This document shows, in pieces, positions 43,197 to 51,562 of a stretch of DNA of 64,000 bases. The stretch spans positions 3,038,001 through 3,102,000 of the forward strand of contig NZ_LR723670.1 in assembly GCF_902502825.2 (NCBI RefSeq). Reading direction: 5' to 3'. A program made the translations under genes and the position numbers. The notes beneath the pieces were generated by a model that saw only the letters and a list, made by a program, of their open reading frames with translations, ran no database searches and was not told the DNA's origin. The stretch's first letter is position 1, and every line of letters begins with the position of its first letter. The stretch comes from Pseudorhizobium flavum (GTDB taxonomy: Bacteria > Pseudomonadota > Alphaproteobacteria > Rhizobiales > Rhizobiaceae).

Positions 43197-43549
43197 CGGT
43201 CTCACACAAAGCTTCTGCTGCCTCTACCCAGACTGGGCGAGAGGGCCCAGTGGAAAGGCAGATCTGCTCTTTCCTTTCCAGCCTTTTGCTACAGGTACTT
43301 TCCATCCAGCCAATGGGAGGAGCCGCTTGAGTTTCAGCAGCGATAGGAATAGGTGTGCCACGACCAGGCCGGGCCCCTCTGGCAGCCATCGGCTGTGATG
43401 TCGGACTGGAAAAATTCGATCTGGGTGTCCCGGTTTTGATCAGATAGCGGCCGTCGACGATCTAGCTTGCTCCACACACCAACCGGTGCGGCGGACGACG
43501 GATCAATGACGCCATGTCCGGGCTCCCGCAGAAAAGGACAGGGTGCAAA
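43197..43549 (+). other. 353-base gap with hairpins, no gene seen
   Basis: No convincing reading frame is present. Two hairpins lie near its start: CTGGGC/GCCCAG (43233-43238, 43245-43250) and GGAAAGGCA paired with TGC-T-CTTTCC (43252-43260, 43265-43274). The second could be the ubiTUV terminator, since T-rich sequence follows. The remainder, including GGGAGGAGCCGCTTGAG (43316-43332), may be a structured leader of the TerC-type gene. I could not fold it into a known riboswitch class with confidence. Confidence 0.4.
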
Positions 43550-44203
43550 ATGGGCGAAATGTTTTCGCAGGAAGTGCTGACCGCCTTCATGCAGGTCATC
43601 ATGATTGACCTAGTGCTGGCTGGGGACAATGCCATCGTTATCGGACTCGCCGCCGCCGGGCTTCCGAAGGAACAGCGTAACAAGGCGATCCTAATCGGCA
43701 TCATTGCCGCCACGGTGCTTCGCATCGTTTTTGCCGCGGCGACGACGCAACTGCTGCAGATTGTCGGACTGCTGCTGGCAGGTGGCGTTCTGCTTCTATG
43801 GGTATGCTGGAAGATGTGGCGCGAACTGCGCACGACACATGCCGAGGAAACCGACGCGACGGAGGCGCTTGAGGATCAGGATCTCAATGCCGACGGCACG
43901 GTTGCGGGCACCGTACCCCGCAAGACATTTGCACAAGCCGCCTGGCAGATCGTCATTGCCGACGTCTCCATGTCGCTCGACAACGTTCTGGCTGTGGCCG
44001 GTGCCGCGCGCGAGCACCCGACGGTTCTGGTCTTCGGCCTGGCCCTGTCCATCGCGCTGATGGGCCTTGCCGCAAGCTTCATCGCTCGCCTGCTGCACAA
44101 GCACCGCTGGATTGCCTATGTCGGCCTCGCGGTGATCCTCTATGTCGCCCTGGAGATGATCTGGCGCGGCTTTAACGAGGTGTCGCCCTATGTAGGGCTC
44201 TGA
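43550..44203 (+). CDS. TerC/YjbE-family integral membrane protein
   Basis: A 217-residue membrane protein with about six hydrophobic segments. The two metal-site repeats VIMIDLVLAGDNAIVIGLAA and VIADVSMSLDNVLAVAGAAR, each with conserved Asp and Asn in the membrane, identify TerC-like YjbE proteins. Relatives are linked to manganese export or metalation of exported proteins; tellurite resistance was the first phenotype named. The acidic loop around residues 100-115 separates the halves. ATG 43550 follows GGACAGGGTGC. A strong terminator follows. Confidence 0.87.
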   Translation: MGEMFSQEVLTAFMQVIMIDLVLAGDNAIVIGLAAAGLPKEQRNKAILIGIIAATVLRIVFAAATTQLLQIVGLLLAGGVLLLWVCWKMWRELRTTHAEETDATEALEDQDLNADGTVAGTVPRKTFAQAAWQIVIADVSMSLDNVLAVAGAAREHPTVLVFGLALSIALMGLAASFIARLLHKHRWIAYVGLAVILYVALEMIWRGFNEVSPYVGL

Positions 44204-44222
44204 GGGGAACTCGGTTCAATAG

Positions 44223-44252
44223 AAAACGGCGCAGCCATTGCTGCGCCGTTTT
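44223..44252. terminator. Bidirectional terminator between convergent genes
   Basis: AAAACGGCGCAGC (44223-44235) pairs perfectly with 44240-44252 over 13 bases, loop CATT, followed by T-rich sequence on the plus strand and, read backwards, by TTTTCT. It serves both the TerC-type and the aldehyde dehydrogenase transcripts. Confidence 0.92.
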
Positions 44253-44275
44253 TCTTTGTGATCGGCTTAGACGCC

Positions 44276-45727
44276 TTAGATGGGATAATGAATATGCCCG
44301 TCTTGTACCGTCAGCCAGCGAAGCTCCGTGAACTCGGCAATACCGGCCTTGCCCCCAAATCGCCCGTAGCCGGAGTCTTTGACGCCGCCGAAGGGCATCT
44401 GCGCCTCGTCGTGCACCGTCGGCCCGTTGACATGGCAGATGCCGGATTCGATGCGGCGCGCCACACTCATGGCACGATTGACGTCGCGACCGAATACGGC
44501 CGCAGACAACCCGTATTCCGTGTCGTTGGCAATCCGGACCGCCTCGTCGATCGAGCCAACCCGCACGACCGAGGCGACGGGCCCGAAGCTCTCTTCCGAA
44601 TAGATACGCATCGCCGGGGTAACTCGGTCGAGAAGCGTCGCGTCCATCAGCGTCCCTTCGCAGCCACCGCCGGCGGCGAGTACGGCGCCCTTGGAAACGG
44701 CATCCTTGACCAGGGCCTCCACACGCTGTGCGGCTTTCAGATCCACCAGCGAACCAAGCGGTGAATCGCTGCGACGCGGATCGCCGGCCTTAAGCGTACG
44801 AACCTTGGCGGCCATGGCTTCAACGAATTCGTCAGCGATCTTCTCGTCGACGACCAGGCGCTCCGTCGACATGCAGATCTGCCCCTGGTTCATGTAGGCG
44901 CCGAACGCGGCTGCGGCGACCGCCTCTCCGACGTCTGCATCGTCCAGAACCACGAGAGGCGCCTTTCCGCCGAGCTCCAGCAGGGCTGGCTTCAGGTGCC
45001 GCGCAGCGGTTTCGGCGATGATCTTCCCGACACGCGTGGAGCCGGTGAAATTGATCCTCCGGACTGCCGGATGCGCAATGAGCGCTTCCACGATCTTGCC
45101 CGCATCCTCCGGCGCGTTGGAAATGGCATTGAGCACACCTTCCGGAAGCCCCGCCTCATGAAGTGCATCGACAATCAGGCGGTGGGTGCGAGGGCAGATC
45201 TCAGAGGTTTTCATGACGACGGTGTTGCCACAGGCGAGCGGCATTGCGATCGACCGCACGCCGAGGATGACCGGCGCGTTCCAGGGTGCCATGGACAGGA
45301 CGACGCCTGCCGGCTGTCGCACAGCCATTGCGAGGCTGCCCGGCCGGTTCGACGGAATCACCTCTCCGGCGATCTGCGTGGTCATCGATGCCGCTTCCCG
45401 CAGCATGTCGGCTGCAAGCCCGACGTTGAACATTGCCCAGCCTGCCGTGGCGCCGGTTTCCTCGGCCATTGCCGAGACGAATTCCTTCGCCTTCTCCTGC
45501 AGCCGGTCAGCCGCCGCCATGAGTAGCTTCCGGCGCTGACCCGGGCCGATCGCCGCCCAGGCGGGAAACGCCTTCGCGGCCGCATTGGCGGCCTGCCGAG
45601 CCTCGTCGATGGACGCTGCGGCCACCTTCGACGCCACCTCGCCTGTTATCGGGTTCATGCGCTCGAAATAGCGCCCATCGGCGGCTTCCATTTCGATGTT
45701 ATCGATCTTCAGTCCCAGGATGCTCAT
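44276..45727 (-). CDS. NAD(P)-dependent aldehyde dehydrogenase (vanillin/salicylaldehyde type)
   Basis: A 483-residue aldehyde dehydrogenase. N150 in MAPWNAPVILG, E251 in LLELGGKAPLV and the nucleophile C285 in NQGQICMSTER are present. The C-terminal HDEAQMPFGGVKDSGYGRFG resembles vanillin, salicylaldehyde and benzaldehyde dehydrogenases more than betaine- or succinate-semialdehyde types, so an aromatic or hydroxy-aldehyde substrate is plausible. GTGGAGAACTGC precedes ATG 45727; an earlier ATG at 45766 overlaps the livF stop and is possible. It is the last gene of the leftward Liv-type operon. Confidence 0.85.
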   Translation of the reverse strand: MSILGLKIDNIEMEAADGRYFERMNPITGEVASKVAAASIDEARQAANAAAKAFPAWAAIGPGQRRKLLMAAADRLQEKAKEFVSAMAEETGATAGWAMFNVGLAADMLREAASMTTQIAGEVIPSNRPGSLAMAVRQPAGVVLSMAPWNAPVILGVRSIAMPLACGNTVVMKTSEICPRTHRLIVDALHEAGLPEGVLNAISNAPEDAGKIVEALIAHPAVRRINFTGSTRVGKIIAETAARHLKPALLELGGKAPLVVLDDADVGEAVAAAAFGAYMNQGQICMSTERLVVDEKIADEFVEAMAAKVRTLKAGDPRRSDSPLGSLVDLKAAQRVEALVKDAVSKGAVLAAGGGCEGTLMDATLLDRVTPAMRIYSEESFGPVASVVRVGSIDEAVRIANDTEYGLSAAVFGRDVNRAMSVARRIESGICHVNGPTVHDEAQMPFGGVKDSGYGRFGGKAGIAEFTELRWLTVQDGHIHYPI

Positions 45728-45762
45728 GCAGTTCTCCACTATCCTCGCATTGTTGGGGTCGA

Positions 45763-46468
<706 letters not shown>

Positions 46469-46476
<8 letters not shown>

Positions 46477-47197
46477 GATCATCTCCCAGATAGGCGCGCA
46501 CGACCTCCGGATCTCGCAATACTTCGTCGGTGGGCCCGTCAGCAATCTTGCGGCCGGCATTCATCACGACACAGCGTCCGCACAATGCCCGGATGGCATC
46601 CATGACATGTTCCACCAGCAAGATCGTCATGCCGCGCTGCTCGAGCGACTGGATCAAATCTATCCCGGTGCGCAATTCAGTCGGATTGAGGCCCGCTAAC
46701 CACTCGTCGAGCAGGAGAAGGTCGGGCTCGGCAGCGAGCGCCCGCGCAAGCTCCATCCGTTTCTGGTCGATATAGGTCAGGTCGCTAGCCTTCTCACCGG
46801 CACGCTCGGCAAGCCCGACTTCCTCCAGATGGTGCAGGGCGCGCTCGCGGGCTTCCTCGCCCCACAGCCTCTGCTTGCCGAAGGCGAGCGCGGTCTGAAC
46901 GTTTTCCGAAACGGTCAGCGATGGAAGGGCCCGGACCAGCTGGAACGTCCGGGCTACCCCCTTTGGCGCAATGCGATGGGGTGCAAGTCCCTGGATCGGC
47001 TCGCCCTTCAACGCGATCACCCCCTGCGTCGGGGCAAAGAAGCCGGAGATCATGTTCATCACGGTTGTCTTGCCGGAGCCGTTTGGTCCGAGCAGACCGA
47101 CCACTTCGCCTGCCGCCAGCGAAAAGCTCAGCTCGTTGACGGCGGTCAGTCCGCCGAAGCGCTTGGTTATGCCGGACAGCGCCAGGATCTCGGTCAT
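46469..47197 (-). CDS. livG: Branched-chain-type ABC transporter ATP-binding protein (LivG-like)
   Basis: A 242-residue ABC ATPase starting MTEILALSGITKRFGG. Walker A GPNGSGKT, VARTFQLVRALPSLTVSENV (LivG type), the weak signature LTYIDQKRMELARAL in place of LSGGQ, Walker B LLLLDEWLAGLNP and switch VEHVMD are present. A degenerate signature of the form (S/T)Y(G/I)xQ(R/K) is common in LivG relatives. The start overlaps the livM stop by four bases. Confidence 0.9.
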
Positions 47198-48150
47198 TGT
47201 ACGGCCTCCACTCCAGCGGCGGATCCCTTGGCGGACGTCCGGCGGGAGGTCAGGTTCTCGACCGCCGCCAGCACACCCTTCGGCAGCACGAAGACGATGG
47301 CGATGAAGATCAGGCCGAGGATGATGGGGTAGTGGTTCGGGAAATTGGCCGAAAGCCATTCGAACAGCAGGAAGAGCGGGATTGCACCCAGCAACGGGCC
47401 CCAGAGCCGGTCCGCACCGCCGAGCAGGGCCATGATCAGCGTCAGGAACGACGTGGTCGGATTGAAGACGATGCTGGGCTCGATATAGGTCCAGCGCGGC
47501 GCCTGGATTGCACCAACAAGGGTGATGATGACGGCGCTGATGGAGAACAGCGCGAGCTTCACGCCGGCGATGTTGATGCCGCAATGGCTTGCCACCACCT
47601 CATCGTCGCCGATCACCTTGAGAGCCAACCCCAGCCGGCTGCGGCCGATCGCCCAGGAGAACAGGAGCGTTGCAGCAGCAAGCGCCAGCAATTGCCAATA
47701 GATGCCTTCGGGCGTGACCGGCAGGAAGATATAGCGGCCTAGCGTGCCGGTGATGTTGACCTCGTACCAGGTGACGAGCTGCCGAACGAGTTCTGCCAGG
47801 CCAAAGCTGAAGATGACGAAGTAGACGCCCGCGAGCCGGAGTGTCGCAAGCCCCACGACGAGCGCAACGGCCAGGCCCACAAGGCCGGCGGCCACGAGGA
47901 CGAGGATATAGGGCAGCACTTCACTGAGCACGCTGACGGTATAGGCACCGATCCCGAAGAAGGCGACGGTGGCGAGCGACACGTAGCGCGTCGGACCTGA
48001 GAATAGGCCCCAGGCGGTGGCGAGCACCACGTAGCCAGTCATGCCAATCATCAGCGTGACGGCGTACTCGCCGGCAAAGAAAGGCACACTGGCAAGCGCG
48101 GCGAGCAGCGCCAGGAAGAAGACGGCGGAGGCGAGGGTCTTCAGGGTCAT
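47194..48150 (-). CDS. livM: Branched-chain-type ABC transporter permease (LivM-like)
   Basis: A 318-residue permease with about nine hydrophobic segments, including GEYAVTLMIGMTGYVVLATA, VGLATLRLAGVYFVIFSFGL and the coupling region SRLGLALKVIGDDEVVASHCG followed by NIAGVKLALFSISAVIITLVG. It forms the channel with LivH. The start overlaps the livH stop (ATGA), and its own stop overlaps livG. Confidence 0.9.
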   Translation of the reverse strand: MTLKTLASAVFFLALLAALASVPFFAGEYAVTLMIGMTGYVVLATAWGLFSGPTRYVSLATVAFFGIGAYTVSVLSEVLPYILVLVAAGLVGLAVALVVGLATLRLAGVYFVIFSFGLAELVRQLVTWYEVNITGTLGRYIFLPVTPEGIYWQLLALAAATLLFSWAIGRSRLGLALKVIGDDEVVASHCGINIAGVKLALFSISAVIITLVGAIQAPRWTYIEPSIVFNPTTSFLTLIMALLGGADRLWGPLLGAIPLFLLFEWLSANFPNHYPIILGLIFIAIVFVLPKGVLAAVENLTSRRTSAKGSAAGVEAVQ

Positions 48151-49019
48151 CGCGAGGATCTCCCGAACAGGCCGGCCGGACGCCAGAGCAGCACGGCCAG
48201 GAAGATGACGTAGGTGGCGGCAAGCGTCAGGCCAGGATCGAGGTAGGAGGCGACAAAAGTCTCGACCAGTCCGAGGATCAGCCCTGCAGAGAGCGCTCCG
48301 AGGATATTGCCGACGCCCCCCATGATCACCACCACCAGTGCCTTCATGGTGAAGACAACGCCGGCGGTGGCCGTGAAGGTCTGATAGGTGGAAACGACGA
48401 CGCCACCTGCCGCCGCCAGGCTGCAGCCAATCGCAAAGGCGAAGCGTGCGGCTCGATTGACGTCTATGCCGACCAGCGGAGCCGATTTCGGCGCCACCGC
48501 GACAGCCCGCAACGCCGTGCCCCAGAGGGTGCGCGTGAGAAGCAGGTACAGCCCGCCGCCGATGACGATAGCGAGCGCGAGCGCAAGCAGCCTGTTGGCG
48601 GCAACCACGGCACCGAACACGTCGATGCCGACATTCAGATAATTGTAGCTGGTATAGTTGGAACCGAAGACGACCAGCATCACCCCCTGGATCACGAACA
48701 GCAGCCCAAAGGTGGCCAGGATGGAATCGATTTCGAGGCTCTCCCGACTAGCGGAGCGCAAGACGAGCGGTCTCAGCATCAGGCCGTAGATCACGTAGCC
48801 GAAGGCGAACCCGATCGGGACGGCGATCAGCAAGCCAAGGACGGGGTCGATCCCCCACTGTCCGTAGAGAACATAGGCCAGGAACGCGGCAGCGATGATC
48901 GTCTCGCCATAGGCAAGGTTCATGATCCTCGCGATGCCGTACTGGATCGTCAGTCCCATCGCGATCAGCGCGTAGGTCCCTCCAAGCACCAGTCCGGAGA
49001 TAAGGGTCGTGGTGAGCAC
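48147..49019 (-). CDS. livH: Branched-chain-type ABC transporter permease (LivH-like)
   Basis: A 290-residue permease with about eight hydrophobic segments. GGTYALIAMGLTIQYGIARI, MNLAYGETIIAAAFLAYVLY and the coupling region WGTALRAVAVAPKSAPLVGI, continuing DVNRAAR, are LivH signatures. It begins with GTG at 49019 behind AAGGAGCAGGCAGT. A hairpin in the 145-base gap after the binding-protein gene separates it from that more abundant product. Confidence 0.9.
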   Translation of the reverse strand: MLTTTLISGLVLGGTYALIAMGLTIQYGIARIMNLAYGETIIAAAFLAYVLYGQWGIDPVLGLLIAVPIGFAFGYVIYGLMLRPLVLRSASRESLEIDSILATFGLLFVIQGVMLVVFGSNYTSYNYLNVGIDVFGAVVAANRLLALALAIVIGGGLYLLLTRTLWGTALRAVAVAPKSAPLVGIDVNRAARFAFAIGCSLAAAGGVVVSTYQTFTATAGVVFTMKALVVVIMGGVGNILGALSAGLILGLVETFVASYLDPGLTLAATYVIFLAVLLWRPAGLFGRSSR

Positions 49020-49109
49020 TGCCTGCTCCTTCTTATGGGCCAGATCCCGGCAAGTACGTGCCGTCGGATATCATCCCGGATGTCAGCAAAAGCGGGTGTC
49101 GAAATCTGT

Positions 49110-49131
49110 CCTCTCCCCGGAGGGGGAGAGG
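49110..49131 (-). terminator. Hairpin between Liv-type binding-protein and permease genes
   Basis: CCTCTCCCC (49110-49118) pairs with GGGGAGAGG (49123-49131), loop GGAG. It follows the binding-protein stop by 34 bases on the minus strand and probably reduces transcription into livH or protects the upstream mRNA. Confidence 0.6.
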
Positions 49132-49164
49132 CTTTTCTGTAGACAGGCTTTGCGCCGTAGCGGC

Positions 49165-50391
49165 CTACTTCTTCCAGGCGGGCCGCGGGATCATCGGCTC
49201 TGCAGCACCCGGACGATCGGATGGCGCGATGGCGACGAACTGTCCGTCTTGCCACTGACCGGCCCACCACAGGTCACGAAGCTGGTTGTTTTCAAGCTTG
49301 GTCTCGCCGAGTACCGTCTCGAAGGTGCCGGAAGCGATTTCCTCGGCAACTGCCTCACGATCGAGGCCCTTGCGCTTGATGGCTTCCTGCAGGATTTCCA
49401 GCGAGGCATAGGTGATCACGCTCGCCCAGTAGTCGGGAGCCTTGCCTGTCGCAGCCTCGTGGCGCTTGCGGTAGTCCGCGATCTTCTCGCTGGTGCCGTC
49501 GATGCCACCGATCCCCATGATGCCGTTGATGGCATCGCCATTGTTCTTTTCATAGATAGGGAACGCGGTGCCGACACCAAAATAGAGGACCTTCGGGTTG
49601 AAGTCGGCGACCTGCGCCTGTTGCGTCAGGGCAAAGGTTTCCGGCGGGTAGGAGAAGGCCACGAAGGTGTCGGCGCCGCTCGCCTTCGCTTCGTTGATCA
49701 TTGGCGTGAAGTCGGTCGTGCCGACCGGGTAGGTCTTGTCATAGACGACTTCGAGACCGGCCTCCTGGAACGAAGGACGAGCCGCATTGACCAGATCGAT
49801 ACCGAAGCCGTCGGCGATCGAGATCATCGCGACCTTCTTGTTGATCGTTCCGTTTTCGGCCGCATCGGTAAGGACTTTGGCCAGGGCGCTCGTGTAGTCG
49901 TGGCCGCCGCCGAGCATCCAGAAGCTCTTCTTCCAGCGTTCGGCGAATTCGGGTGCCTTGTCCGTCACCGAAGTGGCAGCCAGATGCGGATAGCCGTAGC
50001 GGTCAAGCAATGGTGCTGCCGCCAGATTGTAGCCAGTGCTCCACGGCGGCAGGATGAAGTCAACCTCGTCCTGGGTTGCAAGGCGCTGTAGCGCCCGCAC
50101 GAGCTCCTCCGCAGAGGAACGGTCGTCGTATTCGACGACTTCGATCGGCAACCGCTTGCCGTCGGGCATTTCCAGCCCGCCTGCGTCGTTCACTTCCTTG
50201 ACCCAGAGCTGGTAGTTGGGCAGCGTCGTGATGCCGGTACCGCCGGCGTTCGGCCCGGTCAGCGAAAGCGCGTAGCCGATCTTGACCGATGCGCGCTCCT
50301 GGGCGGTTGCGACCGCGCCCATACCAAATGCGAGCGTCGAGACGGCCAAAGCCGTCGTGCGCAGGATCTGCCTGCGTAGCAAATTCTTCAT
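49165..50391 (-). CDS. Branched-chain-type ABC transporter substrate-binding protein
   Basis: A 408-residue periplasmic protein with a signal peptide (about residues 1-30, LAFGMGAVATAQ). The LivK fold is shown by VKIGYALSLTGPNAGGTGIT, VEYDDRSSAEELVRALQRLA, NKKVAMISIADGFGIDLVNA and GADTFVAFSYPPETFALTQQ. The ligand is unknown; the sequence resembles amide/urea or aromatic-acid-type binders as much as amino-acid binders. GGAGGAATCC precedes the ATG. It heads the leftward operon and is divergent from the AraC-type regulator. Confidence 0.88.
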   Translation of the reverse strand: MKNLLRRQILRTTALAVSTLAFGMGAVATAQERASVKIGYALSLTGPNAGGTGITTLPNYQLWVKEVNDAGGLEMPDGKRLPIEVVEYDDRSSAEELVRALQRLATQDEVDFILPPWSTGYNLAAAPLLDRYGYPHLAATSVTDKAPEFAERWKKSFWMLGGGHDYTSALAKVLTDAAENGTINKKVAMISIADGFGIDLVNAARPSFQEAGLEVVYDKTYPVGTTDFTPMINEAKASGADTFVAFSYPPETFALTQQAQVADFNPKVLYFGVGTAFPIYEKNNGDAINGIMGIGGIDGTSEKIADYRKRHEAATGKAPDYWASVITYASLEILQEAIKRKGLDREAVAEEIASGTFETVLGETKLENNQLRDLWWAGQWQDGQFVAIAPSDRPGAAEPMIPRPAWKK

Positions 50392-50551
50392 GGATTCCTC
50401 CCTCGGACCCGCTCCACCGGGCCATCATGATCAATCCGACCGCGGTTCTACGGGGTCGGCTCGACTTCCTGACGGTAACAGGCCTAACGAAGGACGGAAT
50501 AGACTTTTACAGGAGATACTGGTACTTCTCACGGAAAGCAGGACCCCCGAC

Positions 50552-51445
50552 TTGAGAGCTTCATCCACCGGATCCGTCGTGCCGAGACCGGCGGCCCCTT
50601 CCGATCCCATCGAAGCCCGTCTCTTCCAGGGTGGCTTGGCCGGCATGGAATGGACCTTTCGCGGCCGGCGGAGCCACGTCTTCGTTCTTCAAGCCGGCAG
50701 CGGTTCGCTGACATTCGCAGAGCAGGACGTGGTAGTCGCCGGACCCGCCATCGTCTGGATACCCGCCGACGCGAATGGATCGATCCTGTTCGAGGCCGGC
50801 GCTGAGGGTGGAACACTTGCCATTCCCGACGTGCTTCTCGGTTCGGCCATGCCCGTGGGAGCCATCTTCTCGCAGGTCCGCGATGCAATCACCCGCCCCA
50901 TCCTCGGCGCGCGGTTGGCGACTGCGGACGCCAGGCAGCTGCTTTCCACGATCGCTGCGATCGATCAGGAACTGCGTCTGGATGTGCCGGGCGCGCAGGA
51001 AGCTGTCCGCCACCATCTGGCCCTTCTGCTCCTGCAGGTCTGGCGCCTCTCGAAGCCCTCCACGGAGCAGGCGCAGCCCTCGCCGCGCATGATCCTTCGC
51101 GGCTTCGTTCATCTTGTCGAACTTCACGCGCGTGAACACTGGTCGCTTGCTGAATATGCGAACACGTTGGGTGTCACGGCGGACCGTCTCAACACGGCCG
51201 TCCGTCGGGCAACCGGGCGGACGCCCATGGAGCTGATTCACAGCAGACTTGTAGCGGAGGCGGCGATGCTTCTGGACGGAAGCGCCATGCAGATCGCCGA
51301 AATCGCCAATGTGCTCGGCTTCAAGGACCCCGCCTATTTCAGTCGCTTCTTCAAGCGAGTGGCTGGACACTCTCCGAAAGCACACCGTCAGGATGCTGCC
51401 ATGAAGCGAACGGCGCAGGAGACGAACTTCGCCGCCTGGCCTTGA
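50552..51445 (+). CDS. AraC-family regulator with cupin N-terminus
   Basis: A 297-residue regulator. The N-terminal half looks like a cupin effector domain (MEWTFRGRRSHVFVLQAGSG, DVVVAGPAIVWIPADANG). The C-terminal AraC domain has two helix-turn-helix motifs: WSLAEYANTLGVTADRLNTA and MQIAEIANVLGFKDPAYFSR followed by FFKRVAGHSPKAHR. TTG at 50552 is preferred (GCAGGA upstream); no in-frame ATG exists before residue 32. It is divergent from the Liv-type importer and aldehyde dehydrogenase operon and probably activates it. Confidence 0.85.
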   Translation: MRASSTGSVVPRPAAPSDPIEARLFQGGLAGMEWTFRGRRSHVFVLQAGSGSLTFAEQDVVVAGPAIVWIPADANGSILFEAGAEGGTLAIPDVLLGSAMPVGAIFSQVRDAITRPILGARLATADARQLLSTIAAIDQELRLDVPGAQEAVRHHLALLLLQVWRLSKPSTEQAQPSPRMILRGFVHLVELHAREHWSLAEYANTLGVTADRLNTAVRRATGRTPMELIHSRLVAEAAMLLDGSAMQIAEIANVLGFKDPAYFSRFFKRVAGHSPKAHRQDAAMKRTAQETNFAAWP

Positions 51446-51464
51446 TAGGAAGGATGACCCGATC

Positions 51465-51478
51465 TTGACACGGATCAA
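51465..51478. promoter_or_regulatory. FixK/FNR-type box upstream of the phosphoenolpyruvate synthase gene
   Basis: TTGACACGGATCAA matches the TTGA-N6-TCAA pattern and differs from the ideal FNR box TTGAT-N4-ATCAA by one base. It lies 85 bases before the ppsA start, leaving room for a class II promoter with a leader of about 50 bases. Confidence 0.7.
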
Positions 51479-51562
51479 GGTTAAGCGGCTGCCCTCAGAC
51501 TAGCGTCTCCCTCATTGAAGGTGGCCGCACGCGGCCCGCACCGAAATTCCTGGAGGTCAGCA

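Noticed and set aside
43300..43549. Manganese (yybP-ykoY) riboswitch call
   Set aside because: Only a GGGAGGAGCCGCTT-like stretch resembles the conserved loop; the rest of the consensus could not be found by eye, so it is listed only as a possibility to test.
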